The translations under genes were made by a program, and so were the position numbers. A model generated the notes under the pieces. That model was not told where the DNA came from. It saw only the letters and a list, made by a program, of their open reading frames with translations, and searched no databases. From positions 1,139,501 to 1,203,500 of the forward strand of contig NC_092183.1 of the NCBI RefSeq assembly GCF_043641665.1: a stretch of DNA of 64,000 nucleotides, in the 5' to 3' direction. This stretch comes from Enoplosus armatus (Eukaryota > Chordata > Actinopteri > Centrarchiformes > Enoplosidae). Positions 27,401-36,200 of this stretch are shown here, one piece after another. Positions within the stretch are counted from its first letter, which is position 1; every line of letters starts with the position of its first letter.

Positions 27401-28041
27401 TTATCGAGAACGTAGACAGAGGAAACCTTTGGATGCTTCTCATAAAGATGAATAGCAGCTTTTCTGACATTGTGGTCATCCTCCATAACGAGGATCTGCT
27501 GTTGGTCATATTGTGTGGTATGATCAACCGGCCTTTTTGGAATTTGGTAGCGAGAAACTGAGCCAAGTTGATTCATGACCTGGTAAATCTGGTGATCCTT
27601 CTGGTTTGTTTCTAAGACTGCTTTGATACCAAGAGCCATAAAAACCTGAATGAAGTTACGTTGGAAGTCTGTGGTTGTGTTTCCATCAAGGGAGAACACT
27701 GGTACTGCCTCTAGTGATGATTTCAACACCAGCTCTGCAAGTGATGAGCCAGAAAGGCCAGACACAGCATGTCCATCTTCTGAAACACTCCCAAATATTT
27801 TCACTACAGTGTAGCTGTCTGCTTCTGGTAAACATGAGACATTGTCCAGGCGTTCTTTGCTGACTATTACCGAGTTAAGAGGATCCACGCTGTATTCCTG
27901 TTGGACTCTGTCATAAGTTGACTTTTCTTTGTCAGTCATGACCAGAAGTTTTTGGCTGTAGCTGTGTGAGATCTCCGAAGCACTTAGCAGCCTATCTTGT
28001 GTCTTCTGTTCATCAATAGCTGCCAAGAAGCTGTCAAAATC
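21454..28041 (-). CDS. giant last exon: RTX-toxin-like membrane protein with C80 protease and pore-like region
   Basis: A single open exon of 6588 nt. Acceptor ...TTTTCCAG lies before 28041 and the stop is at 21454-21456; it encodes about 2195 residues. Numbering below counts codons from 28074, about 11 ahead of exon numbering. Residues about 190-390 look like the self-cleaving cysteine protease (peptidase C80) of MARTX and large clostridial toxins. LVGHG carries the His (codon 27325-27327) and VVACEVGS the Cys (codon 27202-27204), 41 residues apart. Residues about 880-1040 are Gly/Ala-rich with hydrophobic segments (GTLGLVLGMNGAI, TVIPIVGIGFGIYNV), like the TcdA/TcdB pore region. Five modules follow, near codons 24370, 23940, 23470, 22860 and 22350. 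Each has GGxGxDxx RTX calcium repeats and a strand-rich segment ending in a Trp-x-x patch; the last is the longest (GGEGDDTLMGGNGADIL). A hydrophobic helix (CVIFISLVLLILF) and a basic tail (KRRRNK) end the protein, so a type I membrane protein is likely. I recognise no vertebrate family of this architecture and give no gene name. Function is unknown: contact-dependent effector, self-processing receptor or domesticated toxin are all possible. Confidence 0.9.
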   Translation of the reverse strand, partial: DFDSFLAAIDEQKTQDRLLSASEISHSYSQKLLVMTDKEKSTYDRVQQEYSVDPLNSVIVSKERLDNVSCLPEADSYTVVKIFGSVSEDGHAVSGLSGSSLAELVLKSSLEAVPVFSLDGNTTTDFQRNFIQVFMALGIKAVLETNQKDHQIYQVMNQLGSVSRYQIPKRPVDHTTQYDQQQILVMEDDHNVRKAAIHLYEKHPKVSSVYVLDNNQRPKLIRGASVPLSEDSRLVLVGHGIRDNSGEMRLAGYTAQDVTKIIQRTFRVGDKIKTISVVACEVGSDKAFVETLLRELHETANIKTELHLRDAVLQVSHTGEKITQEISTEGVQWRHKDDSKKVVATLDRNGDVIIRNEAGSKGEAIFTNERNLLGPNHPRRFLTYRQSWPDKPKRFIDQNVFKRSKHADQISDACDEVEALSWGFFHRDQPLPEKIDTKNVKRIEEHYVIGERIEHKNKIKWIVAEWKLRDILSKCYEIKSGKDVRNVIRHYAKNGENKPTYLMVNDWILVVNPENLYVYPVGKKLATNQMSNGRLDEVKNCIIEQMGKEKYSDMRGRILDRTIKNPKESYVQFVRDIFRGEHTTTLTLSTGAWYTTYFTASVISESARNFRTFPLVLMALDMVESQDNNIRQKGLNFFFEDHSMARGQSWIDPSRRGFSGSATPKGSSKLKNDKPLTEKDLMDALATVLSKEVKLYQSWPQNDERKLQKIIESSSVEMETFINDYQTFKTEIKESSEPSTSGTLGGHSDGHVTLKDLKSASELENSFKLGSYFSRASVLSAEQFHSEIKAKYGENLAGVHLQEDSVRMENGQIICHLVFEGADAEPVEFRVALSPENQHYNEKMLRNIEAAVHELETRGSIPSHQDNQHVEHTGTAVGTLGLVLGMNGAIRAFEQGDIKDGVVGTLQTAHGVTAMTTFIIARQALSSETRLGRAAAAIVKKPVMTGIMTVIPIVGIGFGIYNVEQDLEKGGIQGNIDAALDVAVVVLDVLENAQPELVPFIAPINRALSLVRMVADDVYMGIQNELNSLPKNSGVLEKLLAVLYGSEMGIFHFEIQVAAFFYNWRYDEIEEGRRLVAQISDYHKYYRVTKEKDGTSAIDFRGGDSSWNGGSIHFSLADQGQSELCMDYFISSNERFRKNCWKIDTHGSNDIILGLGESHQLEYKKLQKKVLLFIPAGSVTVVSGYEAVAKSRYGVYKGNRDSNKFFATQKEEDHYMIEVMLSYYYTLYGESGDDIFFLGPQRSYVKGSGGKDTYIIPENGGKTIINNYDPSKALDVLHFSVDYSHISVSKSGDDVVLMYEGSHTVTIERWFLGELYRHMNMMSGDGVLFEISSTVGSSVQLVARGINKMFGTHDETVNASQPLLSTVTNIFGSRFDDVLTGNGENNLIDGGGGRDHLIGGEGEDIYIVKDRNQIENYSGDIKTDLAIIEANLHTFKVSVEGDNAVLNALHDNTSIHVTLVRWFRSPADRHLLIVTKDLITFTISDNKTDCLLNDPFTKCIKSGSIDYSSSPSALVVDLQADEAFGSVTEVRGSKFDDVIRGNKEHNVVVPGGGKDFIQGRGGEDWYVITPGQGVKTINNQSPDLAMDVLFLKEQYQHITCTCDRQSIIILVYGRKDVILQNWFESKNYQHLQIQTSDGITAGLMPNRSSCGESLMLPLTVDYRNQEPEPLHSPQTHLQKPSINVEDESASSGHDECFRFRSKNSERVFCGLRGKVMVMNNSDSVKEMYGSSGFDIIVGNSNDNLLDPYTEGALMFGGEGKDTYTIKQGYGNNLMIDNFAEDQNIDTVLVDMDFLGGSQVALDSSTGDLNVTITSKGEQLKLSLLNYNKGYEHQHLDFQSSDGVHFKLKSLSSTGDVPFFHIEAFKVTLKQSQAECRLDLNSQRNLSKVHTVQGCPSQSNDILGNDQDNALIGGWKDDTLEGGEGDDTLMGGNGADILIGDLGDDTLYGEDGNDTMMGNSGRDVFIPGPGADVVDGGPGRDTVLYRGDHDTGKGVYVNLLTGQGRYADAEGDVLKDVETVIGTIYSDILVSGYESSLLKGSDGNDILVSTGGDYLIGGDGSDIYMLAFHHGSVTIDNCAKDNATDVLYLSSWSTPIFDCQLLFDRVLLTFYGLNQTTVKIALEGWIGDDDECGHLKVVFREKVLSVDGLLQECQLRQKAVVEPVAITCVIFISLVLLILFNNKRRRNKQEQMNQFL

Positions 28042-28271
28042 CTGGAAAAGTAATTGAAAATAACATAAAAACACAGCAGATAGTCACAACATTTATAGAA
28101 AACATATTGTTGTACTGTAGTTCTACAACTTATGCAAGATGTGGTATCTTATTGTATTCTGATGTTCAACTCTTTTGATAACTAGTTTTATATATTAAAC
28201 ATTCACTGATCTGAGTTTCAGTATGACTGAGTTCAGTTCTTCGGTTTCTGATTCTTTTAAAATCCACAAAC

Positions 28272-28359
28272 CTGTTTCTTCTGAATGACACAAGCGGTGA
28301 AACTGTCACACTCCTGAAAATCATCCTGCAATCTCATTGGGTTTTTGTCAATGTCCACC
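28272..28359 (-). CDS. penultimate small exon of the toxin-like gene
   Basis: 88 nt bounded by a strong acceptor (AATCTTCTTTTAG) and a CAG|GTTTGT donor. Only one frame is open: one leading nucleotide plus 29 codons, including QDDFQECDSFTACVIQKKQ. It ends in phase 0 and joins exactly to the giant exon (GATTTTGACAGC...). The two Cys suggest an extracellular segment. It needs an upstream exon ending in phase 2, which the signal-peptide exon does not supply. Confidence 0.7.
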
Positions 28360-28531
28360 CTAAAAGAAGATTAACATGTATTTATATCATAGAGGGGTAC
28401 ACAATAATTACACAAAAGACCGCATGTAATGTGAATCTGACTTCAGTTTGAGAGTACCTTCCCTTAGGTCCCCCTTCACCAGTTTATTCTTTCTGTACTC
28501 CACTTTGCGCTCAATAACATCTACTGTCTAC

Positions 28532-28730
28532 TGAAACACTATGCAGTGAAACACTACGCAGTGAAACACTACGCAGTGAAACCCTACGCAGTGAACCCCT
28601 ACGCAGTGAAACACTACGCAGTGAAACACCATGCAGTGAAACACTACGCAGTGAAACCCTACGCAGTGAAACACTACGCAGTGAAACACTACGCAGTGAA
28701 ACACTACGCAGTGAAACACTATGCAGTGGG
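28532..28730. repeat. 15-bp minisatellite, about 13 copies
   Basis: Unit GTGAAACACTACGCA with CCCT/ATG variants, head to tail. Because the unit is a multiple of three it is open in several frames on both strands (Phe-His-Cys-Val-like or Lys-His-Tyr-Ala-Val repeats). I regard those as artefacts, not genes. It lies in an intron of the toxin-like gene. Confidence 0.92.
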
Positions 28731-28799
28731 GCACCTTGTCATCATGGAAGCAGCTCCATCTGTGCAGCATGCAGCTAAATTGCTGTAGGGAAGACTGTG

Positions 28800-29604
28800 C
28801 TTTCCGAAGTGTCAACTACACTGAAAATGTCTTCTCTTGTGGCGGTTGTGAGATTGACAGACAAGAATGTCTTGTTTCAGCTCGGTTTCCTTCATGTGCC
28901 ACAGTGGTTGGCGTTGGTAGTGCGTTCTCAGCGCTCACCGTGTTGTTGGACAGTGGTACACTCTTAAATGTGTTAGCCACCTGAGGTCCGCACATTATTT
29001 CAGCCATTTTAATGCAAGCCGTTTAATCAGCATTTCACCGATATTGTGTAGCTTTGGCTCAATATATGAATTCATTGAGCGCACTCAAACGACGCAACAG
29101 TCGCCTGCTTTTGGTCGCTTCCGGCCTCATGTTTCGGGGCCTGTTTGTCTTCACAAGTTCCTTTTTTCTGAGGAAAAAGTCCCTGAGTTGGCGCATCGTC
29201 TCAGGGTGTGGAGGGTTTCACCTTCTCACTGCAAATGACACATTCACTTTGTCCTTTTGAGATATTCAGCATTCTCTTCTCCCTGACGTTTGGCCATTCT
29301 TCCATCAGCTCTTTGTTTTTACTACTTCTGTAGCGAGATTTGTGTAAAACGTTTATATCTATAATGTATTTATTATGTATATTTTTTCTAAATAAATAAA
29401 GATAGAAACTTATAAAATAACCCTTAAATTTACTTGTTTTCATCACAGAGATGAAGTAAATGCATATATATATATAATATATATATTATATTTTATAAAC
29501 ATAAAAATTCGTACACTCTTAAAATCAAGAGGGCTTCACGACCCCCCCGTGGAGATTTGGCGACCCCTAGTGGGGGTCGGGACCCCCAGGTTGGGAACCA
29601 CTGC
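28800..29604 (-). mobile_element. decayed hAT transposon with BED-finger transposase relic
   Basis: The right end (29540-29604) read on the minus strand begins CAGTGGTTCCCAACCTGGGG, a typical hAT terminal repeat. About 300 bp inside, the minus strand encodes a BED-finger-like start (ECVICSEKVKPS near 29215-29250). At about 28930-29000 it encodes VANTFKSVPLSNNTV, resembling the GTF2I/ZBED5-type hAT transposase. Stops and frameshifts interrupt it. The left terminal repeat was not found. It sits in an intron of the toxin-like gene. Confidence 0.7.
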
Positions 29605-29667
29605 TTTAAACAAAGTGTAAGGTAGTTTCCTCATAACATTGTCCCAGTCACATAATGGAGAACTGTG

Positions 29668-29808
29668 ATCCCCCTCCACGGTGATCCCCCTCCACGGTGA
29701 TCCCCCTCCATGGTGATCCTCCTCCATGATGATCTTCCTCCACCATGGTGATCCTCCTCCATGGTGATTCCTCCACGGTGATCCCCCTCCACGGTGATCC
29801 TCCTCCAT
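29668..29808. repeat. 15-16 bp minisatellite (GTGATCCCCCTCCACG)
   Basis: About nine degenerate head-to-tail copies of GTGATCC(C/T)CCTCCA(C/T)G next to the hAT right end. The long open frames across it are compositional. Confidence 0.88.
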
Positions 29809-30427
29809 TTGTCTTATTGCTGAGACACAAATCGTGTCCTCAGTGGCTTTGCGATATTCAGACAGTCCTCATTAACTGTAACCAAAGCGTCACAGCTGCT
29901 TGTGACCAGATGAGTGTCAGTAACCAGTATTTTTCATGTGTTTGTGCAGAACAAGTGTACCAGTACCTTAACAGGTGGAAAGGAGACATTTATCAGGGTA
30001 CCTTTGTTCTGAAGGGTCCGTGTGTTCACGCTGTCCTCGGAGGTCAGCTTCACTTTTCTCTGCCAAACAAATGTTATATTTCATGATGCACAGGATCGGT
30101 CGGAGGCGTTCTTCAGGCTCATGCTTACTGACTGACTTTAAACGTGAGTTTAGGCTATTAAACTGCACTTACTGACTGGATAATAGAAAAACAAGACAAA
30201 CATGAATGTACTCTATGAGTTGGTTCATTATATAGTTATAAGGTTCTGCTCTGTATGGTGAGCGCTTGGCTTGTGCCTCAGTCAGTGACCCACTCACAGT
30301 CGCTGTGTTGATTTCACACAAGTTGTGCCCTCCCCTGTTCAGAGGTGTAACATTACCGTGGTAACCACAGGTGCCGCCAAATCAAACAGGACTGACTCTT
30401 AAAGAGCCTGAACTTAATATTTCTTAC

Positions 30428-30497
30428 CAAGTCTTCCAGTGAGGCTGAAGAGGATCAGTAGGATCAGCACCCCCCAGTTCTTCATCCGACCTGCCAT
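30428..30497 (-). CDS. signal-peptide first coding exon, probably of the toxin-like gene
   Basis: The acceptor TGTTTTGCAG lies before 30501 and the ATG at 30497. There are 23 codons (basic start MAGRMKNW, then hydrophobic GVLILLILFSLTG) and then a GTAAGA donor after 30428. This is a classical secretory signal peptide in phase 1. An upstream acceptor means there is a noncoding 5' exon; a good candidate donor (TTTGG|GTGAGT) is at 30895. The exon belongs to the minus strand and points at the toxin-like gene about 2.1 kb downstream. Its exit phase (1) does not match the entry phase (2) of the exon at 28272-28359, so at least one exon between them is missing from my model, or there is a frameshift. 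Confidence 0.65.
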
Positions 30498-30969
30498 CCC
30501 ACTGCAAAACATTACAAACACAGAGAAAAGGCTATTCGACCATCTGACAAGCTGTTCTGATGGAGCATACTGGCAGCCTAACTGTCCTGATCTGACTTTT
30601 GTGATACTTATAATACTTATTATATATATTTGTATGTGGGTTATAGGATATCCTATATCCAAGTTGGGGGCGATTTATATATTTAATTTCTTAACAAAGT
30701 ACAACCTTCAGCTTTGAAGTGGTGTCTAATCAACCAAACAGCTGCCAAACCTGTTTCAACTAGTCTAAAGATAACAGGTATCAACGAGGAAATCAGAGTT
30801 TACCTGGTTCTTTTTCTGTGTGTTACGGTTTGACACAACACACACACACTCACACACACCAGCATTTTAGTTAGTTTGCTGTTATTTTACTCACCCAAAC
30901 TGAATCCAGGTCCTTTGGTCTGACGCCAGTTAAAAAGTGAACATGCGCTGCAGTTTGGATGACATGTAG

Positions 30970-32050
30970 AAACTGAAGTGCTGTTATTTTTAGATGTAAT
31001 TTGGAAAGTAAAGTTTAACGTTAGCGCAGAACAAAAGATGGTAAATAATTATCCCGTTAGTCCTTTCGACATATTTTTGTCATTTGTCAGTCGTGTCCAT
31101 GGGAGAAAGTGCCAAACATGAAGGAAGTCGTTACTCTGGTTTCTCCTCCTAAGTTTCTTTTACTGTCTTCCTCCCAGGAAACAACTAATGCTGTGAAATC
31201 GAAACAGAAACCTCGGCTGTGAAACGACAGCAATGATGTAATAACACATTTTTAATATGACAGATGTTCAGTCTGTGATAAAGCCGAAGACCTTACGCAG
31301 CAGCCTGTAATTCATATATCACAAATAACCCCGTTCATAAACATCCTTCAGCCTTATTCAATCTAGAAACATGTATTTTACAGGGAGGTGTGGGACATAT
31401 TACCCTAGCTTAGCACAAAGACCCTCTTCTCCGCTTGTTCAAATGTTGAGGGTACAACAACACAATACAACACAGTCTCTCCTAGAAGGCCTTCACAGTG
31501 CGGCACTTCTACTGAAGTGACAGAAAACAGTGTGAAGAAGAAGAAATGACTGGATATCAGTCGTCACTCTGCAGCTGATGCAACACTCAGTCAATGTGGA
31601 ATTTCAGGGTTAACTTTCTGTTTCTTTTACGGAATATGTTAGTCTGAAGTACTTCGTCTCACACAGCCAGACGGACCTCCGCACTTGTGTGCAGTGAATT
31701 CTAGATGTCATTTTGAAAGAAGAGTATATTGCGAAACAAAAGGAAACTAACCGTCACTAAGCTGCTGAGTAATTTTCCAGTAAATAATTACTTTCTGTTA
31801 CTTCCTTTGATATCTTTTTGTCATGAGGTTATATGTACATGTCAAGTCAAATAAATCAAGTTTAAGACTAATCCTGAGACTAAGAATAGACACTTTAGAG
31901 GAGGAACACTGGACTGTGTCTCCACTCTCCCTGTTATGAAATTGACATTTTGAATATGATATATGGCTGCAGACCGGGATAAAGCTCACGGCCTTACCTC
32001 TACTTAGCTTACACACCGGCCTGTTGTAATTCATGTAACCCCAGCGGTGT
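30970..32050. repeat. diverged direct duplication, about 350-bp units
   Basis: Blocks at 30992-31330 recur in the same order at 31702-32045: TAGATGTNATTTNGAAAG, GTAAATAATTA, CTTTNGANATNTTTTTGTCAT, ACATTTTNAATATGA, GATAAAGC, CTTAC, TGTAATTCAT, AACCCC. Only the copy nearer the toxin-like gene carries the ISRE-like motif. Confidence 0.6.
31195..31211 (+). promoter_or_regulatory. ISRE-like element upstream of the toxin-like gene
   Basis: GAAATCGAAACAGAAAC contains overlapping GAAANNGAAA motifs, the core recognised by IRF and ISGF3 factors. It is about 300 bp upstream of the inferred noncoding 5' exon (donor at 30895) and 700 bp upstream of the signal-peptide ATG. A second GAAACAGAAAG-type motif (minus strand) is at 31614-31627. 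Confidence 0.5.
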
Positions 32051-33142
32051 TGGGCTTTTATACATGTTTGTTTGTGGGCTTAACTGTGCTACTAGAATAA
32101 TCATTTTCAGTGAGTAATTATGTGTAGAGAATTACTTCATTGATGCATGCAAACAAATAATAAATCGATATTTACATTTTTAACTATGCAGTTAAAAAGT
32201 GGCAGTTCAAGCTGGCCAATGAGAGCTCCTCTCTCACATTTTAATTCCCGTTGAGTTAAGCAGGGTAGTACAGGACCTTACAGGGTCAGGCTCTCAGCTA
32301 CAGCTACAGTTAGCAATACAAGTTACAGCATCTCCACTCACAACAGTCGTCCACTTCCCCTGAATTGGTTTGGGTGTCGTCAGATGTCTGTTTGTGTTTC
32401 TGTTCAATAGAATATACCACAGAAAAGTATTTTTCATATATATAATCACATATAGTAAATATGACTAGACACAGTGGTACTTTGAGCTAAATGCTAACGT
32501 CAGCATGCTAACATGTTGATGTTTAGCAGGTTTAATGTTTATCCTGTTCAACATCTTAGTTTAGCATGTTAGCATGCTAACATTGGCTAATTAGCAGTAA
32601 ACACAAAGTACAGCTGAGGCTGATGGGATTGTCACTGGTTTTGAAGGCATTTGGTCACAAACCAAAGTGTTGGACAAATGATCATTTCACCAAAAGACTA
32701 AAATGTTTTTACAAAATTTCATGGAAATCCATCCAATAGTTGTTGAGATGGGCTTATTTAAGTCTGGACCAAAGGAACGACAGCCGTCCATCGAGCCCTG
32801 GTGCTAGCATGGCAGTGAAATGAAAGTCCTGTTTAAAGAGATACTCAAAGTCGGTATTACATCAATTTATCCAATCAAATGTGATCTGGGGCGACCAGCT
32901 GACACCGGCCCTCATATAAAACCACCCTAACACCACGTTGTCGACACAAACTGGTACCGATCTCGTTGATTATTGTTGCTGTGTTCCTTTAATAAACAGT
33001 ATTTCAGACTATAATCCAAAGCAAACAAAAAACACAATGTGAAGGAAAATGACAGTTTTAAAATTCGTATTCATGGTTTTCAGAACATTTTCTCTCTGAC
33101 ATTGATCTTAAACTCAGACATAGTGTGACGGTTTCTTCTACA
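31340..33142. other. intergenic region between toxin-like gene and parp14
   Basis: No coding gene recognised. Besides the duplicated unit ending near 32050, it holds a copy of the interspersed ATGCTAACA-family repeat. Confidence 0.5.
32460..32830. repeat. interspersed fish repeat (ATGCTAACA family), copy 2
   Basis: Contains GAGCTAAATGCTAACG, ATGTTAGCATGCTAACA-like palindromes, and a block 'TTTCATGGAAATCCATCCAA' shared in inverted orientation with 8830-9265. Confidence 0.65.
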
Positions 33143-33148
33143 TTTATT
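33143..33148 (-). terminator. polyadenylation signal candidate of parp14
   Basis: TTTATT on the plus strand is AATAAA on the minus strand, about 140 nt past the parp14 stop codon (33285-33287). Confidence 0.45.
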
Positions 33149-33284
33149 TATGAATGTTTGGAAACCAAATCAAGAAAATGGCAACTGCCCCGTTAAGAAA
33201 TGTTATTATATATTTTTTTTAAACTAAAACAAATAATAGAGGTACATTTTTATGAAAACTGTTGCACAAAGGGAGCATGGCACT

Positions 33285-36200
33285 TCATGTGAATGTGATA
33301 AGGTACTCTGGGTATGCCTGGATGTCACTGAAGACGATAAACATGGTTGGATTGCCAGCGTTATCAACAACACTGTCATACAGGTCTGCAGTGTTCCCAG
33401 AGTTTTTGGAGGGCGGGGTGATTATGCCACTTCTTCCCTTGGTAAAGTCTCCAACCAGGACCCTGGCCAGGTACATGCGCTTGTGCCCTTGGGCGTCGGG
33501 CTTGGCGTAGCCCTGCGCAGAGTAGACCGGGTCCACAGCAAAGTAAGAGCCGTTGCCGTACATGGCAGCTGCAGAGACACAAACAAAAAACAGTCAGGTC
33601 GCGTTCAGCCAGACAACAGCCTCCTCAAGGTCTCATCTCCCGAGCTGCGACACAATAAACCTACATGCAAGGACCAGGACAAAGATGCCCACGTCCTACT
33701 CTGACGGCAGGAGCCTCATATTATCTTCACAGCCAGAAATCTGAAGCTGTGCTTTAATGTCTTGGTGCATGCAACTTTAAATGTGGAGATAAATGAACTG
33801 CTTTGCGAGTGTGCCTGTGTTTGGTTACCATGCGCTCCTGCGTAGCTGCGGTTGAAGCCTTGTTTGTTGATGAGATCGATGGAGTTCGCTCCGGTGCCGT
33901 GGAAGAGTCGCTTCTCGTTCTTTGTGTGTTTGTTCTTCACCTCCAGTTGTTTCTTCATGAGCTGGTAGTTCTGCCACAGTGTCGCATTTTGGACCCGTTC
34001 AATCTGCCAACACAGTTACAACACAACGTTATTCAATCCAACGGCACAACTTAATTATCAGCAGTAAAGACGTCATTCAGGTGCACCTAGCTCTATAATC
34101 TCTATAAAGAGGCAGAACTACTCACAGAAACACAGCCCTGACATACCTTTAGCTTATCAAGTAGCAGTGGCTAACCTGTTAGCATACGGCTACGTTTACA
34201 TCCAGCAGACAGAGCGACACACAGCAACAATTGGAGCCAAAATAAACTGTTTTAACACCGACAACCTTCTGTCAGTCCAAAGGTTTTACTATTAGAAAGT
34301 CTGCACTGAGACTTGGTGCTTGGATTAATACAATGTTTGCATTTTAGGTTGTTTCTATTTAGTATGTCAATACCTGGAATAAGGAAGAGGAAATTTGATG
34401 CGTCTTGAAACAGCCCATCACCTGGTTTTATTCAGCAGTTCATTCAAACACATTGCTGGTAAATGACATCGTATTTCAACAAAATCATTGCCACCATGAT
34501 AACTTCACATTATTATATATTATTATTAGTATTATGAAGCTCTGTGGAGGGTTTTGATGTCTGATAAACCTTCAAACTGATGGATCTGTTGCTCCAACAG
34601 AACTTCCTGTTTCACCTGTACCTGAAACAACACACCAACACACACACACACACACACACACGTGTTGTGATTATCAGAGATCGAACATACACTGATGATG
34701 TTTGCAGAAAGACCGGTCTTTTGAACTTCTGTCTCCACATCGGTGTATTCCTTGGATCCTGAAGCCAGAGGAAACAGCTTGAGCAGGTCGCCCTTCAGGT
34801 CGTCCCAGTGTGGCGGCAGAGCAGCGTCGTCTGCAAAGAGAATGAGAAGACGCTTTGTTTTAAAGGTGAGTGATGAACATGAAGCTTATTTTCATAGTTT
34901 TGGCCGTTGGCACTACTGGACATGAGAACAGGTTTGTATTTAAACATGTTAAATGAGGACAACGGAGACAAAGTCACTCACACTCACCTTTCAAGTCTTT
35001 TCTGAGTAGCTCCACCTGTTTAAGCCCATTCGCTGAAACTGCTTTTCTGAGCTTTACATCAGCATTGTACGTTTCGTTCTTGATCTTGATCGGCACTGTT
35101 TGTTTTTTCTCCAGAGCCTCCTCCAGTTTGAGGTTGGTGTAAATGTCAAAGGGCACCATCGTCCCGTTGCTGTGCGGAAACTGCCACTCTACCAGTCCAC
35201 TCACCAGCAGGGCATTTTTCCTCATGTTCTCCGACCTCTCCATCTTCCGGATGATGTCCCTGATGGTCACAAACAACCGAGTTCAAAGCTAACATTTGGT
35301 GCTCTGGACTGAAGCTTTATTACATGTTATTTCTCCTTTTTGTGTCATAAATGAATTTGCCGACCTGATCGCAGACTCAGCGGTCAAGACGTCTCTGGTC
35401 AGACCCTCCAGGTGGATTTGGGGCTCCTGGTCCTCCTGACCTTGGTCCAGACGGATGCTAACGGTCAGTTTCCTCTGCAGGGTCTTCAGCTGGTCCACGT
35501 CATCCTGCGACAGCTGACTGATGTACTGGTCCGTGATGGTCCTCTCCATCTGCTCGGCCACAATCATGTCCTTGATCCTTGTCTTAGCCTGACTCAAAGC
35601 CTGCAGAGGTGGTAAAGGTTGTGGAGTTAACTGAGTACATTTACTCAGGTACATTCTTTGCTACTTTCTTCTTCTACTCCAGCACATCTCAGAGGAAATA
35701 TTGCACTTTGTACTGCACTACCTCTATCTTACAGCTGGAGTTAAATAAAATGACAAGCTTATAAAATACAACAAAGTTCCAGAGATGAAACCAGCGGCTG
35801 GAAAACCTTTTTGTCCTGTGAACACAAGGAGACATTTCCCTGCTGGTGAAACTAACATGCTAGTTGATCGCTGTATGTGCAATGTGCTGACTTGTGAAGT
35901 GAATAATTGCATGTTCACCTTTTTGTTGTCAGCACACAGCTGAAACACTGTGGGCTCAAACTCCTCCCTATCCAGGACCAGGCCATCAGCGCCGGACCGC
36001 CGCTCCTCCGCAGATCCCGAAAATAATGAAGTGACGGTGTCTGAATCATAAAACCATACAGTTTGTTGTATTAATCCAATTCAATTTCCAGGTCTAGACC
36101 GACTCTCTATAACATTACAGAAGTATTAAAGACATGTTTGTAAGGCTGCTATGACAGAGACAACCTGGGAACCAGTTATCAGTTGTCGTCTGACGGGTTC

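Noticed and set aside
28456..28517. Minus-strand open stretch (VIERKVEYRKNKLVKGDLRE) with acceptor- and donor-like ends, a candidate missing exon of the toxin-like gene
   Set aside because: Its donor leaves phase 1, which still does not match the next exon (needs phase 2), and it abuts a minisatellite. Twenty-one open codons can arise by chance.
28532..28730. CRISPR-like array
   Set aside because: Contiguous 15-bp units without spacers in a vertebrate intron; an ordinary minisatellite.
28528..28815. Minus-strand frame of Phe-His-Cys-Val repeats
   Set aside because: Product of a 15-bp tandem repeat whose length is a multiple of three; no splice signals or start context.
34572..34620. Minus-strand frame [18 protein letters not shown] between parp14 exons 21 and 22
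   Set aside because: It would exit in phase 1 while the next exon enters in phase 0. Exons 34830-34691 and 34003-33829 join perfectly without it.
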